Origin: Lentzea terrae
Lineage (GTDB): Bacteria > Actinomycetota > Actinomycetes > Mycobacteriales > Pseudonocardiaceae
Assembly: GCF_003265345.1 (NCBI RefSeq)
Contig: NZ_QFWW01000001.1
Location: 325,852-389,851, forward strand
Length of the DNA stretch: 64,000 nucleotides
Reading direction: 5' to 3'
Shown: positions 1 through 8,717 of the stretch, piece after piece
Position numbering within the stretch: position 1 is the stretch's first letter
Layout of the letters: each line of letters opens with the position of its first letter
Position numbers and translations under genes: made by a program
Notes under the pieces: model-generated
What the model was told of the DNA's origin: nothing
What the model saw: the letters and a program-made list of their open reading frames with translations, nothing else
Databases searched by the model: none

Positions 1-43
1 CACCCACTGCCGCTCTGCGCCACGATCTCATTCCGCTCCCCCA

Positions 44-379
44 TCACTTGCTTGCTTTGCGCGCCTTGCGCTTCTGCTCGATCCACGTGTAACCCACGGT
101 GAGCACCGCCGCGATGGTGATCCACACCCACAACCACGCCCACCACGAGATGACGCTGCCCTGCTGGTCCTTCGGCGTGAACGGGCCGGCGATCAGCATG
201 ACGATCACGACGACCAGCGCCATCGAGACCGGTCCCCACCACGGCAGGACCAGGCCGACGAGGATCGGCACCGTGTAGAACAGGCCGATCGCCACCGCGG
301 ACGTGAAGTCGGCGCCGAAGATCGCGGCGATCAGGCAGGCGGCGACGAACCCGACGACAATTGCTGCCAGTTGCCTCAC
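44..379 (-). CDS. small four-helix membrane protein, candidate immunity gene of the RHS operon
   Basis: About 111 residues from a GTG start placed right after a strong GAGGAGG ribosome site; a longer reading from 403 would overlap the upstream gene. Four hydrophobic stretches are visible (near residues 3-20, 27-47, 50-68 and 85-103), followed by a basic Lys/Arg-rich tail, so it should sit in the inner membrane. It is the last gene of a three-gene minus-strand run starting with the giant RHS protein, only 4 bases after the preceding small membrane gene. I do not recognise a named family. The position just downstream of a polymorphic-toxin-like protein with a membrane-active-looking C-terminus suggests an immunity role. 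That is inference only. Confidence 0.75.
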   Translation of the reverse strand: MRQLAAIVVGFVAACLIAAIFGADFTSAVAIGLFYTVPILVGLVLPWWGPVSMALVVVIVMLIAGPFTPKDQQGSVISWWAWLWVWITIAAVLTVGYTWIEQKRKARKASK

Positions 380-383
380 GGTG

Positions 384-776
384 TTACTCCTCCTCGTGGT
401 CACGCAGGTGCGGCGGAACGACGAACCGCGGCCGGCGGAAGGCGGCGACGACAGCCCACAGCACGAACAGCGCCGCGGTCACCAGGCCGATCCCGCCCGC
501 GAGGACGTAGACGGCCTGGCTCCCCACCACGTCGTGCAGCCGGACGGCCAGGTACGTCAGCAGGCCGCCGGTCAGGGCGAGCAGGTGCACCAGGCAGGTC
601 CGCTGCCAGCCGAACATGTACCGGTAGTGCAGCCACGCCCTGCGCAGACCGCTCGCCGCCCGCACCTGTTCAGCCTCCGGCACCTCGCCGCGCCAGGTGC
701 TCGGGACCATCGGCCAGCACAGCACCGCATATCCGCCGAAGAGCACGATGATCCCGAGATCCACCCACGTCACCAC
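384..776 (-). CDS. small three-helix membrane protein, candidate immunity gene of the RHS operon
   Basis: 130 residues, beginning 10 bases after the RHS stop codon, with GGGGTGAC just ahead of the GTG start. Three predicted membrane segments (about residues 6-24, 61-80 and 88-113) and an acidic C-terminal tail. No catalytic motif is visible. It is surely co-transcribed with the RHS gene upstream and the second small membrane gene downstream. In RHS systems the immunity protein is usually encoded directly behind the toxin, and pore-forming toxins are usually countered by small polytopic membrane proteins, so this is the first candidate for self-protection. Family not recognised. Confidence 0.8.
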   Translation of the reverse strand: MVTWVDLGIIVLFGGYAVLCWPMVPSTWRGEVPEAEQVRAASGLRRAWLHYRYMFGWQRTCLVHLLALTGGLLTYLAVRLHDVVGSQAVYVLAGGIGLVTAALFVLWAVVAAFRRPRFVVPPHLRDHEEE

Positions 777-786
777 GTCACCCCGT

Positions 787-3700
787 TCAGTCCCCGCTCA
801 GCGCGTCACCGAGCCAGCCCTTCTTGCCCTTGTTGGTGACCTCCTCGATCGGCTTCTCAAACTTCTCGACGGCCTTTTCGGCGCCCAGCTGGCCGAGCTG
901 GGAGCCGATGAAAATACCGACCGCGGTACCTCCCGGGCCGAAGAAGGAGCCGAGGAAGCCACCGGCGATCCCGCCGACGATGCCACCGAGCGTTTCGATG
1001 CCCGCCTTCGCTCCCGCTTCGAGCGCCGAGTCGCCCTTCGAGTAGTGCTTGCCGAAGCTGATCAGTCCGCCGACAGCGGTCAGTGCCCTGCCCGTCGCCT
1101 TGCCGACAGGGCTGTCGGCCAGCTGGGAGATCGCGTTCGCGCCGCGGTTGATCGCCTTGCCCGCCTTGTCGCCCGCGTTCTGCATGGTCCGCGAGATGAC
1201 CTGGCCTGCGCTGGTCACGCCGCCCTCGATCGCCTCGACGGCCTTGTGGGTCCGTTCGGCGATGTCGAAGCCCTGCTGCGATCCTTCGCTCTGCACCGCG
1301 CGTTTCGCCGCGCCCGCGAACTGCTTGAGATCCTCACCGACCTCGCCCGCCTTGTCCGCGGTGGCGCGTGCGGCGTCCTTGACGGCGTTGCCGGCGCTCT
1401 GGGCCGCCTTGCCGACGGCCTGGCCGGCCTTGCTCGCCGCCTCGCCCACGGCCTTGCCCGCGTCCTTGACCGCACTGGACGCCTTGGACACCGCGTTCTT
1501 GGCCGCGTCGACGGCCTTGTTGACGCCCTCCTTGATCGCGTTGCCGATGGCACCCAGGTCCGGCCAGTGCCCGTCGGTCTCGACGAAGCTGATCGGGTTG
1601 CCGCCCGCGAGCGCGTACCGGTTCTGCGTCAACGGGTCCACGGCCAGGCCCAGGTCGGACAACGCGTGCTGGTACTGGTCGCGCTGCAGGAACTGGCCGA
1701 GGTCGGGCCCGTAGCGGCGGGCACCCATGTCGTAGGACGCCGAGCCCATCGGCACCGGTGACGTGCCCGACGCCGCCGAACCGGAGTCCATCCGCTTTCC
1801 GGTGTAGCGGAACGGGTTGATCGGTGCCTGCTTGTCGGTGTCACCCGTGGTCAGCGACTCCTGGTCGCTCTCCGGCGCGTCCTCACCGCCGTAGGCGTTG
1901 TACCCGTAGGACGCCTTCACCTTGCCGGCGTCGCCGATCAGCTGCGACACCGAGCCCTGCACGTCGTAGGAGTAGCTGTACTTGTCCTCCGCACCGGTGC
2001 CGTTGTCCTTGTCGGACATGGCGATCCGGTTTCCGTAGTTGTCGTAGGAGAACGACTTGGTCTTCGGCTTGTCGCCGCCGGACTGCTTCTCCTCGGTGAT
2101 CTGCCTGGTCAGGCCCTGGTAGGTGAAGTCGGTCGTGCGGTCCTTGCCGCCGCCCGCGTGGTCCTCCTTCTCCTTCGTGGTGCGGTCCAGGGCGTCGTAG
2201 GTGTAGTCGGTCGTGTCGGTCGGCGTGCCGCCACCGGCGTACTGCCGGGTGTTGAGCAGCCGGTCGAAGCTGTCGTAGGCGTGGTCGGTGACGACGTTCG
2301 GCGACGCGGGCGCGCCTCCGCTGCGGCTGCAGTCGTTGCGGTCACCTGCTTCCAGGGTCAGGCAGTCGAGGTTGCCGTAGTTGTCGTACCAGCTCTCGAC
2401 GCTCGCTCCGCCGATGGAGACCTTGCGCAGCTGGCTGCCCTCGTAGCGGCGGGTGATGTTCTCGCCCTTGGCGTTGTTCTCGGTCGTGACGTTGCCCGAC
2501 CGGATCGTGTTGTCGCCGTCGAGCTTGTCCGGCTCGTCGAGCTTGAACGTGTCGACCTTGCCTTCCCGCTTCTGGTGGCGCACCAGCTTGTCGCGAGCGT
2601 CGTAGGTGTACTTCGCGAGGCACGTCTGCGGTCCGACGCACTGGGTCGCGTTCTTGCCCTCCGCCCGCTTGAGCAGGAACCGGTCGGTGACGCGGTGACC
2701 GTTGGCGTAGTTGCCGGCGTCGTCGATGTAACCGACGTCGTGCGACTCGGTGATCTCTCCGGAACCCGTGCGGGTCACCAGGTTGCGCAGCTTGCCGTTG
2801 TCGAAGTAGTCCCACGTGGTGGTCTGCTGCTTCGTCCACGTGGCCGGGTCGGCCGAGCAGCCGTCACCGGCGCGGAAGATCTCCCGCTGCCGTTCCCAGC
2901 CGTCGCCCCAGAACGTGTTGACGATGCGCTGGTCGCCCTTGCACGCCCCGTCCGTGCCGAGGTCGAGCTGCGAGCTCAGCCAGTCGTTCTCGCCGTAGAA
3001 CAGCTCGTGCCGCACGGGTGCCTTCGTCTGCGTGCCCGCGTCGTTCTCCTCACCGTTCTCCGCGCGGACCTTGGTGTTGCCGTTCTCGTCGTAGGTGTAG
3101 GCGGTGAACTTCCAGGTGGGCTCACCGCGTTTGTGGTGCCGGGTCTTGGCGACCTCGTCGAACCCGGTGAAGCGGGTCTCGGTCTCCGTCGGCTGCTGCT
3201 GCTCGGGACTCTCGCTGCCGCGGGCGTCGACCGCCCTGGTCAGGTTGCCGTTCGCGTCGTAGGTGTAGGTGCTCGGCTGGCCGAGGAACTCCTTGCGGGT
3301 GCTCAGCTTCCCGTCGTTGAAGTAGGTCCAGTCGACCCGCTTGTTGTTGTCCGGCTGACCAGGAGCGCCCTGCTGGTCCGGCGTGCGCGTCTTCTGCCAG
3401 CCCTGCGCGAAGTAGTCCATCCGCACGGTCGTCCCACCGGGATCCTTGGACGTGCGGATCCAGCCGGGGTCGAAGTAGGAGATGAGCGTCTTGGCGCTGT
3501 CGCGGACGTCCTGCCGGTTCGCCGTGGTGACCGGTGCGCTCGTCCACAGCATGTTGCCGTTCGGGTCGTAGTCGCGGTGCACGTACTGGCGTTCGGTGTT
3601 GTCGGCGCCGTCGAACGGCAGCGACACCTTGACCAGCCGGTTGACCGCGTCGTAGTCGTAGCTGGTGACATACCTGTCGAACGTGCCGTCACGGCCGTCG

Positions 3701-6700
3701 TCGACACCGCGCGGCGTGATCAGCTGCTTGCGGTTTCCGTTGCGGTCGTAGGAGATCCGCGTCTCGACGTTGCGCCCGGCCGCGCCGTCGAACCGTTCGC
3801 GCAGCAGCACCCGCTGGTCGCGCTGGTCGAACTCGAACTCGGTGCGGGTGCTGCGCCCGGCCACGATGTCGCGCTCGTGGCTGGTGAGGTTGCCGTTGCC
3901 GTCGTAGCGGTACCGCTGCGCCATGCCGACCGGGTCGGTCTCGCTCAGCAGCTGGTGCGCGGCGTCGTAGGTGTAGAAGGTGGTGAACTTGTTGCCCGTG
4001 GCCGGACATGCCACGGACGTGGCCTTGGCCCGCGGCGAGGTGACCGAGACCAGGTCGCCCGCCAGGTCGTAGCACATGTGCGTGAACCGGGCTTCCGCCG
4101 TGGTCGCGCCGAACCTGGTCTCCCTGGTCGGCCGGTCGAGCTTGTCGTAGGCGTACGTGGTGGTGTGGTCGTCGGCCACGGTCGCGGACTGGACGCCGAG
4201 CGGCATCGTCTGCTTCACCACGCGGCCGGCGGCGTCGTACTCGAACGCCACCCGCTCGCCCTCGGGGTCGACGCTGCGGTCCGGGTTGCCGACCACGAGC
4301 GGCCGGTCCATGTTGTCGTAGAACCCGGACGCGACCGGCCCTTCGGTGCCGAGCGACTCGGCGCGGCCGAAGTGCGGGTCCACCCGGCGCACCGGGTTGT
4401 CGTTGGCGTCGAACGCGACGCTCGACCACATCAGCTCACCGCGGTCGGTACCGGTCGACTTGGGCGCGCTCTGCCGGTCCAGCCGGTGGAACGGGTCGTA
4501 GTCGAAGAACGTGCGGTAGGACCGCTCGTCCGCGCCGGAGTCGCCGGCGTGGTTGGGATCCTGGATCCAGCGCAGCTGCCCGTCGACGTCGTAGCCGAAC
4601 CGCGTCACCCTGCCCAGCGGGTCGACCACGCGGGCGGGCTGGCCGGACGGGTCGTACTCCGGGTACGTCGTGGGCGCGTTGCCGTTGGCGTCGCGCATCG
4701 CGCTGACCGTGCCGGGTGCCGCGGTGCCGGGACCGTTGTAGTCGTAGTCGGTCACCGCGCCGGTCGGGTCGGTCACCTTGTCGACGTTGCCGGTCGCGTC
4801 GTAGCTGTACTTCCACTGGAAGTCGCCCGCCGTGGTGGTCGCGACGCCCTTGGGCTTGGTGACGGTTTCCAGCAGCGACAGGTGTCTGCCGGCGTCCTGA
4901 CCGTCGACCGCACTGTCCACATAGCTCAGTTCGGACCTCTGGTTGAGCTGGTCGGTCTGCGAGGTCAGGTAGCCGTTGGCGTTGTAGGTGTACGAAGTGG
5001 ACCTGTTGGTCGGCTCGGTCACCTTGGCGACCTTGAAGTCACCGGTCCACTCGACGGTCGTGGTCTGGTTGAGCGCGTTGGTGATCTTCGTGGCCTTGCC
5101 GTCGGCGTCGTAGGTGTACTTCGACACCCGCGACTCCGGTGCGAACACCGAGGACGTCTTGTTGGCGAGGTCGTAGTCGAACGAGGTGAGGTGGCCGTTG
5201 CGGTTGGCGCGGGTCTGCAGCCGCCACCGCTTCGCCGCGTCCTCCCGCGGGCTGTAGTAGTCGAACGACGTCTCGGCGCCGCGCGGGTCGCGCACGCTGA
5301 AGATCCGGGTGGACTGCCCGCGGGTGCGCGGGTCGGGATCGATGCGCTCCTTCGGGTCCGCGATCGCCGGGTCGTCACCGCTGTAGGTGGTGTAGGTGAA
5401 GACGAACGACCGGCTGGGCACCGGTTGTCCCGTCGACGACGTGCCGCCTGCCTGCGTGAGCCGCAGCAGGTTGCCGTCCTCGTAGTAGGTGAAGTCCAGT
5501 GCGGACCCGCTGTGGTCGGTGATCCGCTGCACCTTGCCGCGCACGTGCGGCTTGCGGATCTCGTCCTTCGTCCAGTAGTCGATCACGAAGCCGCGGCCGC
5601 CGGGGTCGACCACCCGCTTGATCCGCTTGCGCGGGCCGCCGGGGTCGTCGAGCAGGGGCGTGTCCTCCAGCTCGAAGACGATCGTGTTGCCGTTGCGGTC
5701 GGTCACCGCGGTCGGGTAGCCGTCGTCGTTGAACCAGTAGGTGACCGCGTCCGGCCGGGTCACCGCCCAGCGCCGGTCGGCGGGGTTCGTCCTGATCTCG
5801 CGCAGGTACAGGTTGACGCCCGGTGGTTCCGCCCAGTAGGCCTTGCCGTTGCTGTCGGTCTTGCGGTCGAACCGGTGCCGGGTGCCGTCGCCGTCGACGA
5901 GCTCGACGCCGCGCGCGAACAGCAGCCCCTCGACCTCCAGCCGTTCGCCGAGCCGGACGAGACCGCTGACCGCCAGCGAGAAGTTGTGGCCTGCCGGGCT
6001 CTTCGAGTGGTCCTCGAGCGAGTTGTAGGTGAGGTCGACGGTCGTGGCGAGACCGCGTCCGGGCGCGAAGAACGGCGACCAGCGCAGCAGCACGTTGCCG
6101 TTGGCCACGTTGGTCAGCGACGTCATGCCCGCGCCGAGGTCCTCGGACTCGTAGTGCCAGAACCGTTCCAGGCCGAGCATGTCCCGCGCGTCCTTGGCGA
6201 TCGTCACCGGGTGGACGAGCGCCTCGTTGCCCATGGCGGAGAACCAGCTGTCGGCCGCGGTGTCGAACAGGTCGACGCGGAACTCGAACTTGCCGGTGTC
6301 CGCGCCGGGCGGCAGCTTCGGCGGGTGCACGGTGATCGGCAGCTGCACGGTCTGGCCGGGTGCGACCTCGGCGGGCAACGACACGTCGGCCGGCTGTTCC
6401 AGCAGCACTGCGCCGTTGTCGGCGAGCCACCGGTACCAGACGCTGACCTCGCTGCCGTCCCACTTCTGCTTGCTCTCGTTGGTCACCGAGACCGTGGCGC
6501 AGTGCGCGGCCGACGGGCACTCGGAGGCGCGGTGCGGCTGGGACGGTGGCAGCATCGCGCCGGGCGAGGACCGCACCGATCTGCCGAGGCTGCCGCCGCC
6601 GATGCCGTTCTCGTCGGGCGGTGCGCCGTACGGATCCTGTTGCGGCACACCGGCCGTGGTGTTCTGCGCCATGATCGGCGGCGCGTCGTCGTCCGCGGTC

Positions 6701-8427
6701 GCCGGGTCGTTGAGGGTGACCTTCGCGCGGTGCAGGTCCAGGGTGTCGTTGTCCAGCACGACCTTCTTCAGCGGCGACAACACGCCGAGCCGGCCGTCCT
6801 GCGCCACGAGCCGCGTGGTGATCTCGTGCGGCCCGTCCTCCCACGTGTGCATGGGGTCGAGGCTGTTCCACGTGCCCTGGCACTCGCCGCCGTCGGGCAC
6901 CTGGCCGCAGTTGTTGGTGGAGGCGACGACCGTGCCGTCGACGAGGATCTGCATGACGTCGACCGGTGCTCGTTCACCGCCGCCCCAGTCGAGTCCGTGC
7001 ACGGCCACCTGGCCGCGCACCGTCGTGTTGTCCCTCGGCTCGTAGGTGTCGAGCATGACGTTGTACGGCTTGCGCGCGGTGACCTTGCTCGGCGGCGACG
7101 TCGACGTGTTGCCCGCGTCGTCGGTCGCCGTCGCGGTGACCGTCCGCACGCCCTCCGCCAGCTGTGCTTTCGCCTCGTACGGCGCGGTGTTGTCGGTGCC
7201 GACGACCTTGCCGTCGACCAGGAAGTCGACCTTGGTGACCTTCGCGTCGTCACCGGCCTGCGCGCGCAACGTGTGCTCGCCCATGTCGGTGGCGCTGTCC
7301 GGCTCCGGCGAGGTGACGACGACCAGCGGCGCCCGCGCGGGCGTGCCGTCGGCGAAGGTGACCTCGAGCGTCGGGCGCTCGGCTGCGTCGTCGGAGGCGT
7401 AGTCGAGCCACGCTGCGCCACTCGCCGGCACTGTCTCGTCGGCGGCCTTGATCAGCAGGCCGTGGTTGGGCACGTCACCGCGCACCCACCGGCCGACCTC
7501 GGCCGCCAGGTTGACGGCGTCCTTTCCCGCGGTGGTGCGGGACTTCGCCGCGATGGTCGCGAGCGCGGCGGGGTCGTTGTCGGTGCCGTCGTTGCTCCAG
7601 CGCACGCCGCCCTGGGTCTCGAGCCAGCTGGCGCCCGACCCGTCGCACGAGCCGGGATAGGCTGCCCTGCCTTCGTTCCACGCCCTCGTGACGCGGTGCA
7701 CGTTCATCGGACGAACTGTCGCGGTGGTGCCGGAGTACGACAACGTCATGGTGGCGTTGGTGATCGTCGCGCCGATGGGGATGTCCCGCACGTCGAACCG
7801 CACGAGCCCGCGGTGCACCACACCGTCCGTGGCGGCACCGACCCGCACCTGCTGCGCCCCGCCGTAGTTGTTCCAGTCGTAGCAACCCTGCGGAGACGTC
7901 GTGTCCTTCGTGACGTAGGTGGCGGCGCCCGACCCTTCGGCAGCGTTCACCACCAGCTTGCTCTGGCCGGGTGCCGTCGTGGTCACCGCGATCTCGTTGG
8001 ACACGGCGGTCCCGGTGACCACGCGGTACCGGAACGTCTTGTTCGGTGCCGCCGTGGTGTCGGCCCACTGGATCGTGTCCCGGTCGCCGATCGTCGTGAC
8101 CAGCGTCGTCGCGCTCGGCGTGAAGCCCGCCGCCGCGGATCTGTGGACCTGGTAGTTGGTGAAACCTTCACCCTCGGCTCTGGTCCATCTCAGCTGTGCC
8201 CCGTTCGACCGCACGAGCTGCGGCGTGAGCAAAGTGGACGGTCCAGGCGCGGCTTTCGCCACCGGTGCGACGGCGCTCAAGCTGCCCGTGACGAGCACGA
8301 GCGCGAACACCAACAAGATCAGCGAACGTAATCTGGACAGCACAAATCCGGCCGACCCCACGGCAACCCCCAATTGACGCACTCCCAACGCCCCACAGTT
8401 GGTGAGTGAGAAACCCCAGGTGGCCAC
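787..8427 (-). CDS. giant secreted RHS/YD-repeat protein with modular N-terminus and Ala/Gly-rich C-terminal tip
   Basis: Up to 2546 residues. The start is uncertain: ATG at 8427 gives a long leader, while GTG codons at 8382 or 8361 put the hydrophobic signal segment nearer the N-terminus. Order of parts: signal region (to about 60), fibronectin-III-like domain (60-150), DNRLRE-like domain (160-355), two Ig-like domains (360-560), DUF6531-like entry, then many YD/RHS repeats (YDANGN, YDYD) forming the shell (about 900-2230), and the RHS core hallmark (ARRYGPDLGQFLQRD ... NRYALAGGNP) ending near 2284. The last 260 residues are variable-tip-like: a long Ala/Lys amphipathic helix region, then a glycine-zipper hydrophobic stretch (GGIVGGIAGGFLGSFFGPGG). 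In the RHS family the tip is a toxin released from the shell. No nuclease or deaminase motif is seen, so a membrane-acting toxin is my inference. Confidence 0.9.
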   Translation of the reverse strand: MATWGFSLTNCGALGVRQLGVAVGSAGFVLSRLRSLILLVFALVLVTGSLSAVAPVAKAAPGPSTLLTPQLVRSNGAQLRWTRAEGEGFTNYQVHRSAAAGFTPSATTLVTTIGDRDTIQWADTTAAPNKTFRYRVVTGTAVSNEIAVTTTAPGQSKLVVNAAEGSGAATYVTKDTTSPQGCYDWNNYGGAQQVRVGAATDGVVHRGLVRFDVRDIPIGATITNATMTLSYSGTTATVRPMNVHRVTRAWNEGRAAYPGSCDGSGASWLETQGGVRWSNDGTDNDPAALATIAAKSRTTAGKDAVNLAAEVGRWVRGDVPNHGLLIKAADETVPASGAAWLDYASDDAAERPTLEVTFADGTPARAPLVVVTSPEPDSATDMGEHTLRAQAGDDAKVTKVDFLVDGKVVGTDNTAPYEAKAQLAEGVRTVTATATDDAGNTSTSPPSKVTARKPYNVMLDTYEPRDNTTVRGQVAVHGLDWGGGERAPVDVMQILVDGTVVASTNNCGQVPDGGECQGTWNSLDPMHTWEDGPHEITTRLVAQDGRLGVLSPLKKVVLDNDTLDLHRAKVTLNDPATADDDAPPIMAQNTTAGVPQQDPYGAPPDENGIGGGSLGRSVRSSPGAMLPPSQPHRASECPSAAHCATVSVTNESKQKWDGSEVSVWYRWLADNGAVLLEQPADVSLPAEVAPGQTVQLPITVHPPKLPPGADTGKFEFRVDLFDTAADSWFSAMGNEALVHPVTIAKDARDMLGLERFWHYESEDLGAGMTSLTNVANGNVLLRWSPFFAPGRGLATTVDLTYNSLEDHSKSPAGHNFSLAVSGLVRLGERLEVEGLLFARGVELVDGDGTRHRFDRKTDSNGKAYWAEPPGVNLYLREIRTNPADRRWAVTRPDAVTYWFNDDGYPTAVTDRNGNTIVFELEDTPLLDDPGGPRKRIKRVVDPGGRGFVIDYWTKDEIRKPHVRGKVQRITDHSGSALDFTYYEDGNLLRLTQAGGTSSTGQPVPSRSFVFTYTTYSGDDPAIADPKERIDPDPRTRGQSTRIFSVRDPRGAETSFDYYSPREDAAKRWRLQTRANRNGHLTSFDYDLANKTSSVFAPESRVSKYTYDADGKATKITNALNQTTTVEWTGDFKVAKVTEPTNRSTSYTYNANGYLTSQTDQLNQRSELSYVDSAVDGQDAGRHLSLLETVTKPKGVATTTAGDFQWKYSYDATGNVDKVTDPTGAVTDYDYNGPGTAAPGTVSAMRDANGNAPTTYPEYDPSGQPARVVDPLGRVTRFGYDVDGQLRWIQDPNHAGDSGADERSYRTFFDYDPFHRLDRQSAPKSTGTDRGELMWSSVAFDANDNPVRRVDPHFGRAESLGTEGPVASGFYDNMDRPLVVGNPDRSVDPEGERVAFEYDAAGRVVKQTMPLGVQSATVADDHTTTYAYDKLDRPTRETRFGATTAEARFTHMCYDLAGDLVSVTSPRAKATSVACPATGNKFTTFYTYDAAHQLLSETDPVGMAQRYRYDGNGNLTSHERDIVAGRSTRTEFEFDQRDQRVLLRERFDGAAGRNVETRISYDRNGNRKQLITPRGVDDGRDGTFDRYVTSYDYDAVNRLVKVSLPFDGADNTERQYVHRDYDPNGNMLWTSAPVTTANRQDVRDSAKTLISYFDPGWIRTSKDPGGTTVRMDYFAQGWQKTRTPDQQGAPGQPDNNKRVDWTYFNDGKLSTRKEFLGQPSTYTYDANGNLTRAVDARGSESPEQQQPTETETRFTGFDEVAKTRHHKRGEPTWKFTAYTYDENGNTKVRAENGEENDAGTQTKAPVRHELFYGENDWLSSQLDLGTDGACKGDQRIVNTFWGDGWERQREIFRAGDGCSADPATWTKQQTTTWDYFDNGKLRNLVTRTGSGEITESHDVGYIDDAGNYANGHRVTDRFLLKRAEGKNATQCVGPQTCLAKYTYDARDKLVRHQKREGKVDTFKLDEPDKLDGDNTIRSGNVTTENNAKGENITRRYEGSQLRKVSIGGASVESWYDNYGNLDCLTLEAGDRNDCSRSGGAPASPNVVTDHAYDSFDRLLNTRQYAGGGTPTDTTDYTYDALDRTTKEKEDHAGGGKDRTTDFTYQGLTRQITEEKQSGGDKPKTKSFSYDNYGNRIAMSDKDNGTGAEDKYSYSYDVQGSVSQLIGDAGKVKASYGYNAYGGEDAPESDQESLTTGDTDKQAPINPFRYTGKRMDSGSAASGTSPVPMGSASYDMGARRYGPDLGQFLQRDQYQHALSDLGLAVDPLTQNRYALAGGNPISFVETDGHWPDLGAIGNAIKEGVNKAVDAAKNAVSKASSAVKDAGKAVGEAASKAGQAVGKAAQSAGNAVKDAARATADKAGEVGEDLKQFAGAAKRAVQSEGSQQGFDIAERTHKAVEAIEGGVTSAGQVISRTMQNAGDKAGKAINRGANAISQLADSPVGKATGRALTAVGGLISFGKHYSKGDSALEAGAKAGIETLGGIVGGIAGGFLGSFFGPGGTAVGIFIGSQLGQLGAEKAVEKFEKPIEEVTNKGKKGWLGDALSGD

Positions 8428-8717
8428 TATCGACCCGGCTGATCAGCACCGGGGCCCGCCAGATGGCGTACTGGTCGGCGCAGACAGAGCACACAAATCG
8501 GGTTTGGGTTTCGAAACGGCGGCCGGACCTGCACTGATCCGGTTTGCCTGCGCTGTCCTGTGCGTCCGGTTCCACTCGTTCGGCCTAAACGCCCTCGTTC
8601 GGGACCACGAGAAACGTGACAGTTCGTGGCCAAAACAGGCGACGCGGGCTCAATTCGAACTGCGAGATCGCCTGCGACTGCGACCATGATCCGCCAGTCC
8701 GCGGAAGGGGAGTACAG

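Noticed and set aside
2158..8331. A plus-strand open frame of over 2000 codons opposite the RHS gene
   Set aside because: It is an antisense shadow: composition is Val/Arg/Gly/Leu noise with no domains, and YD-repeat codon use on the other strand keeps it open.
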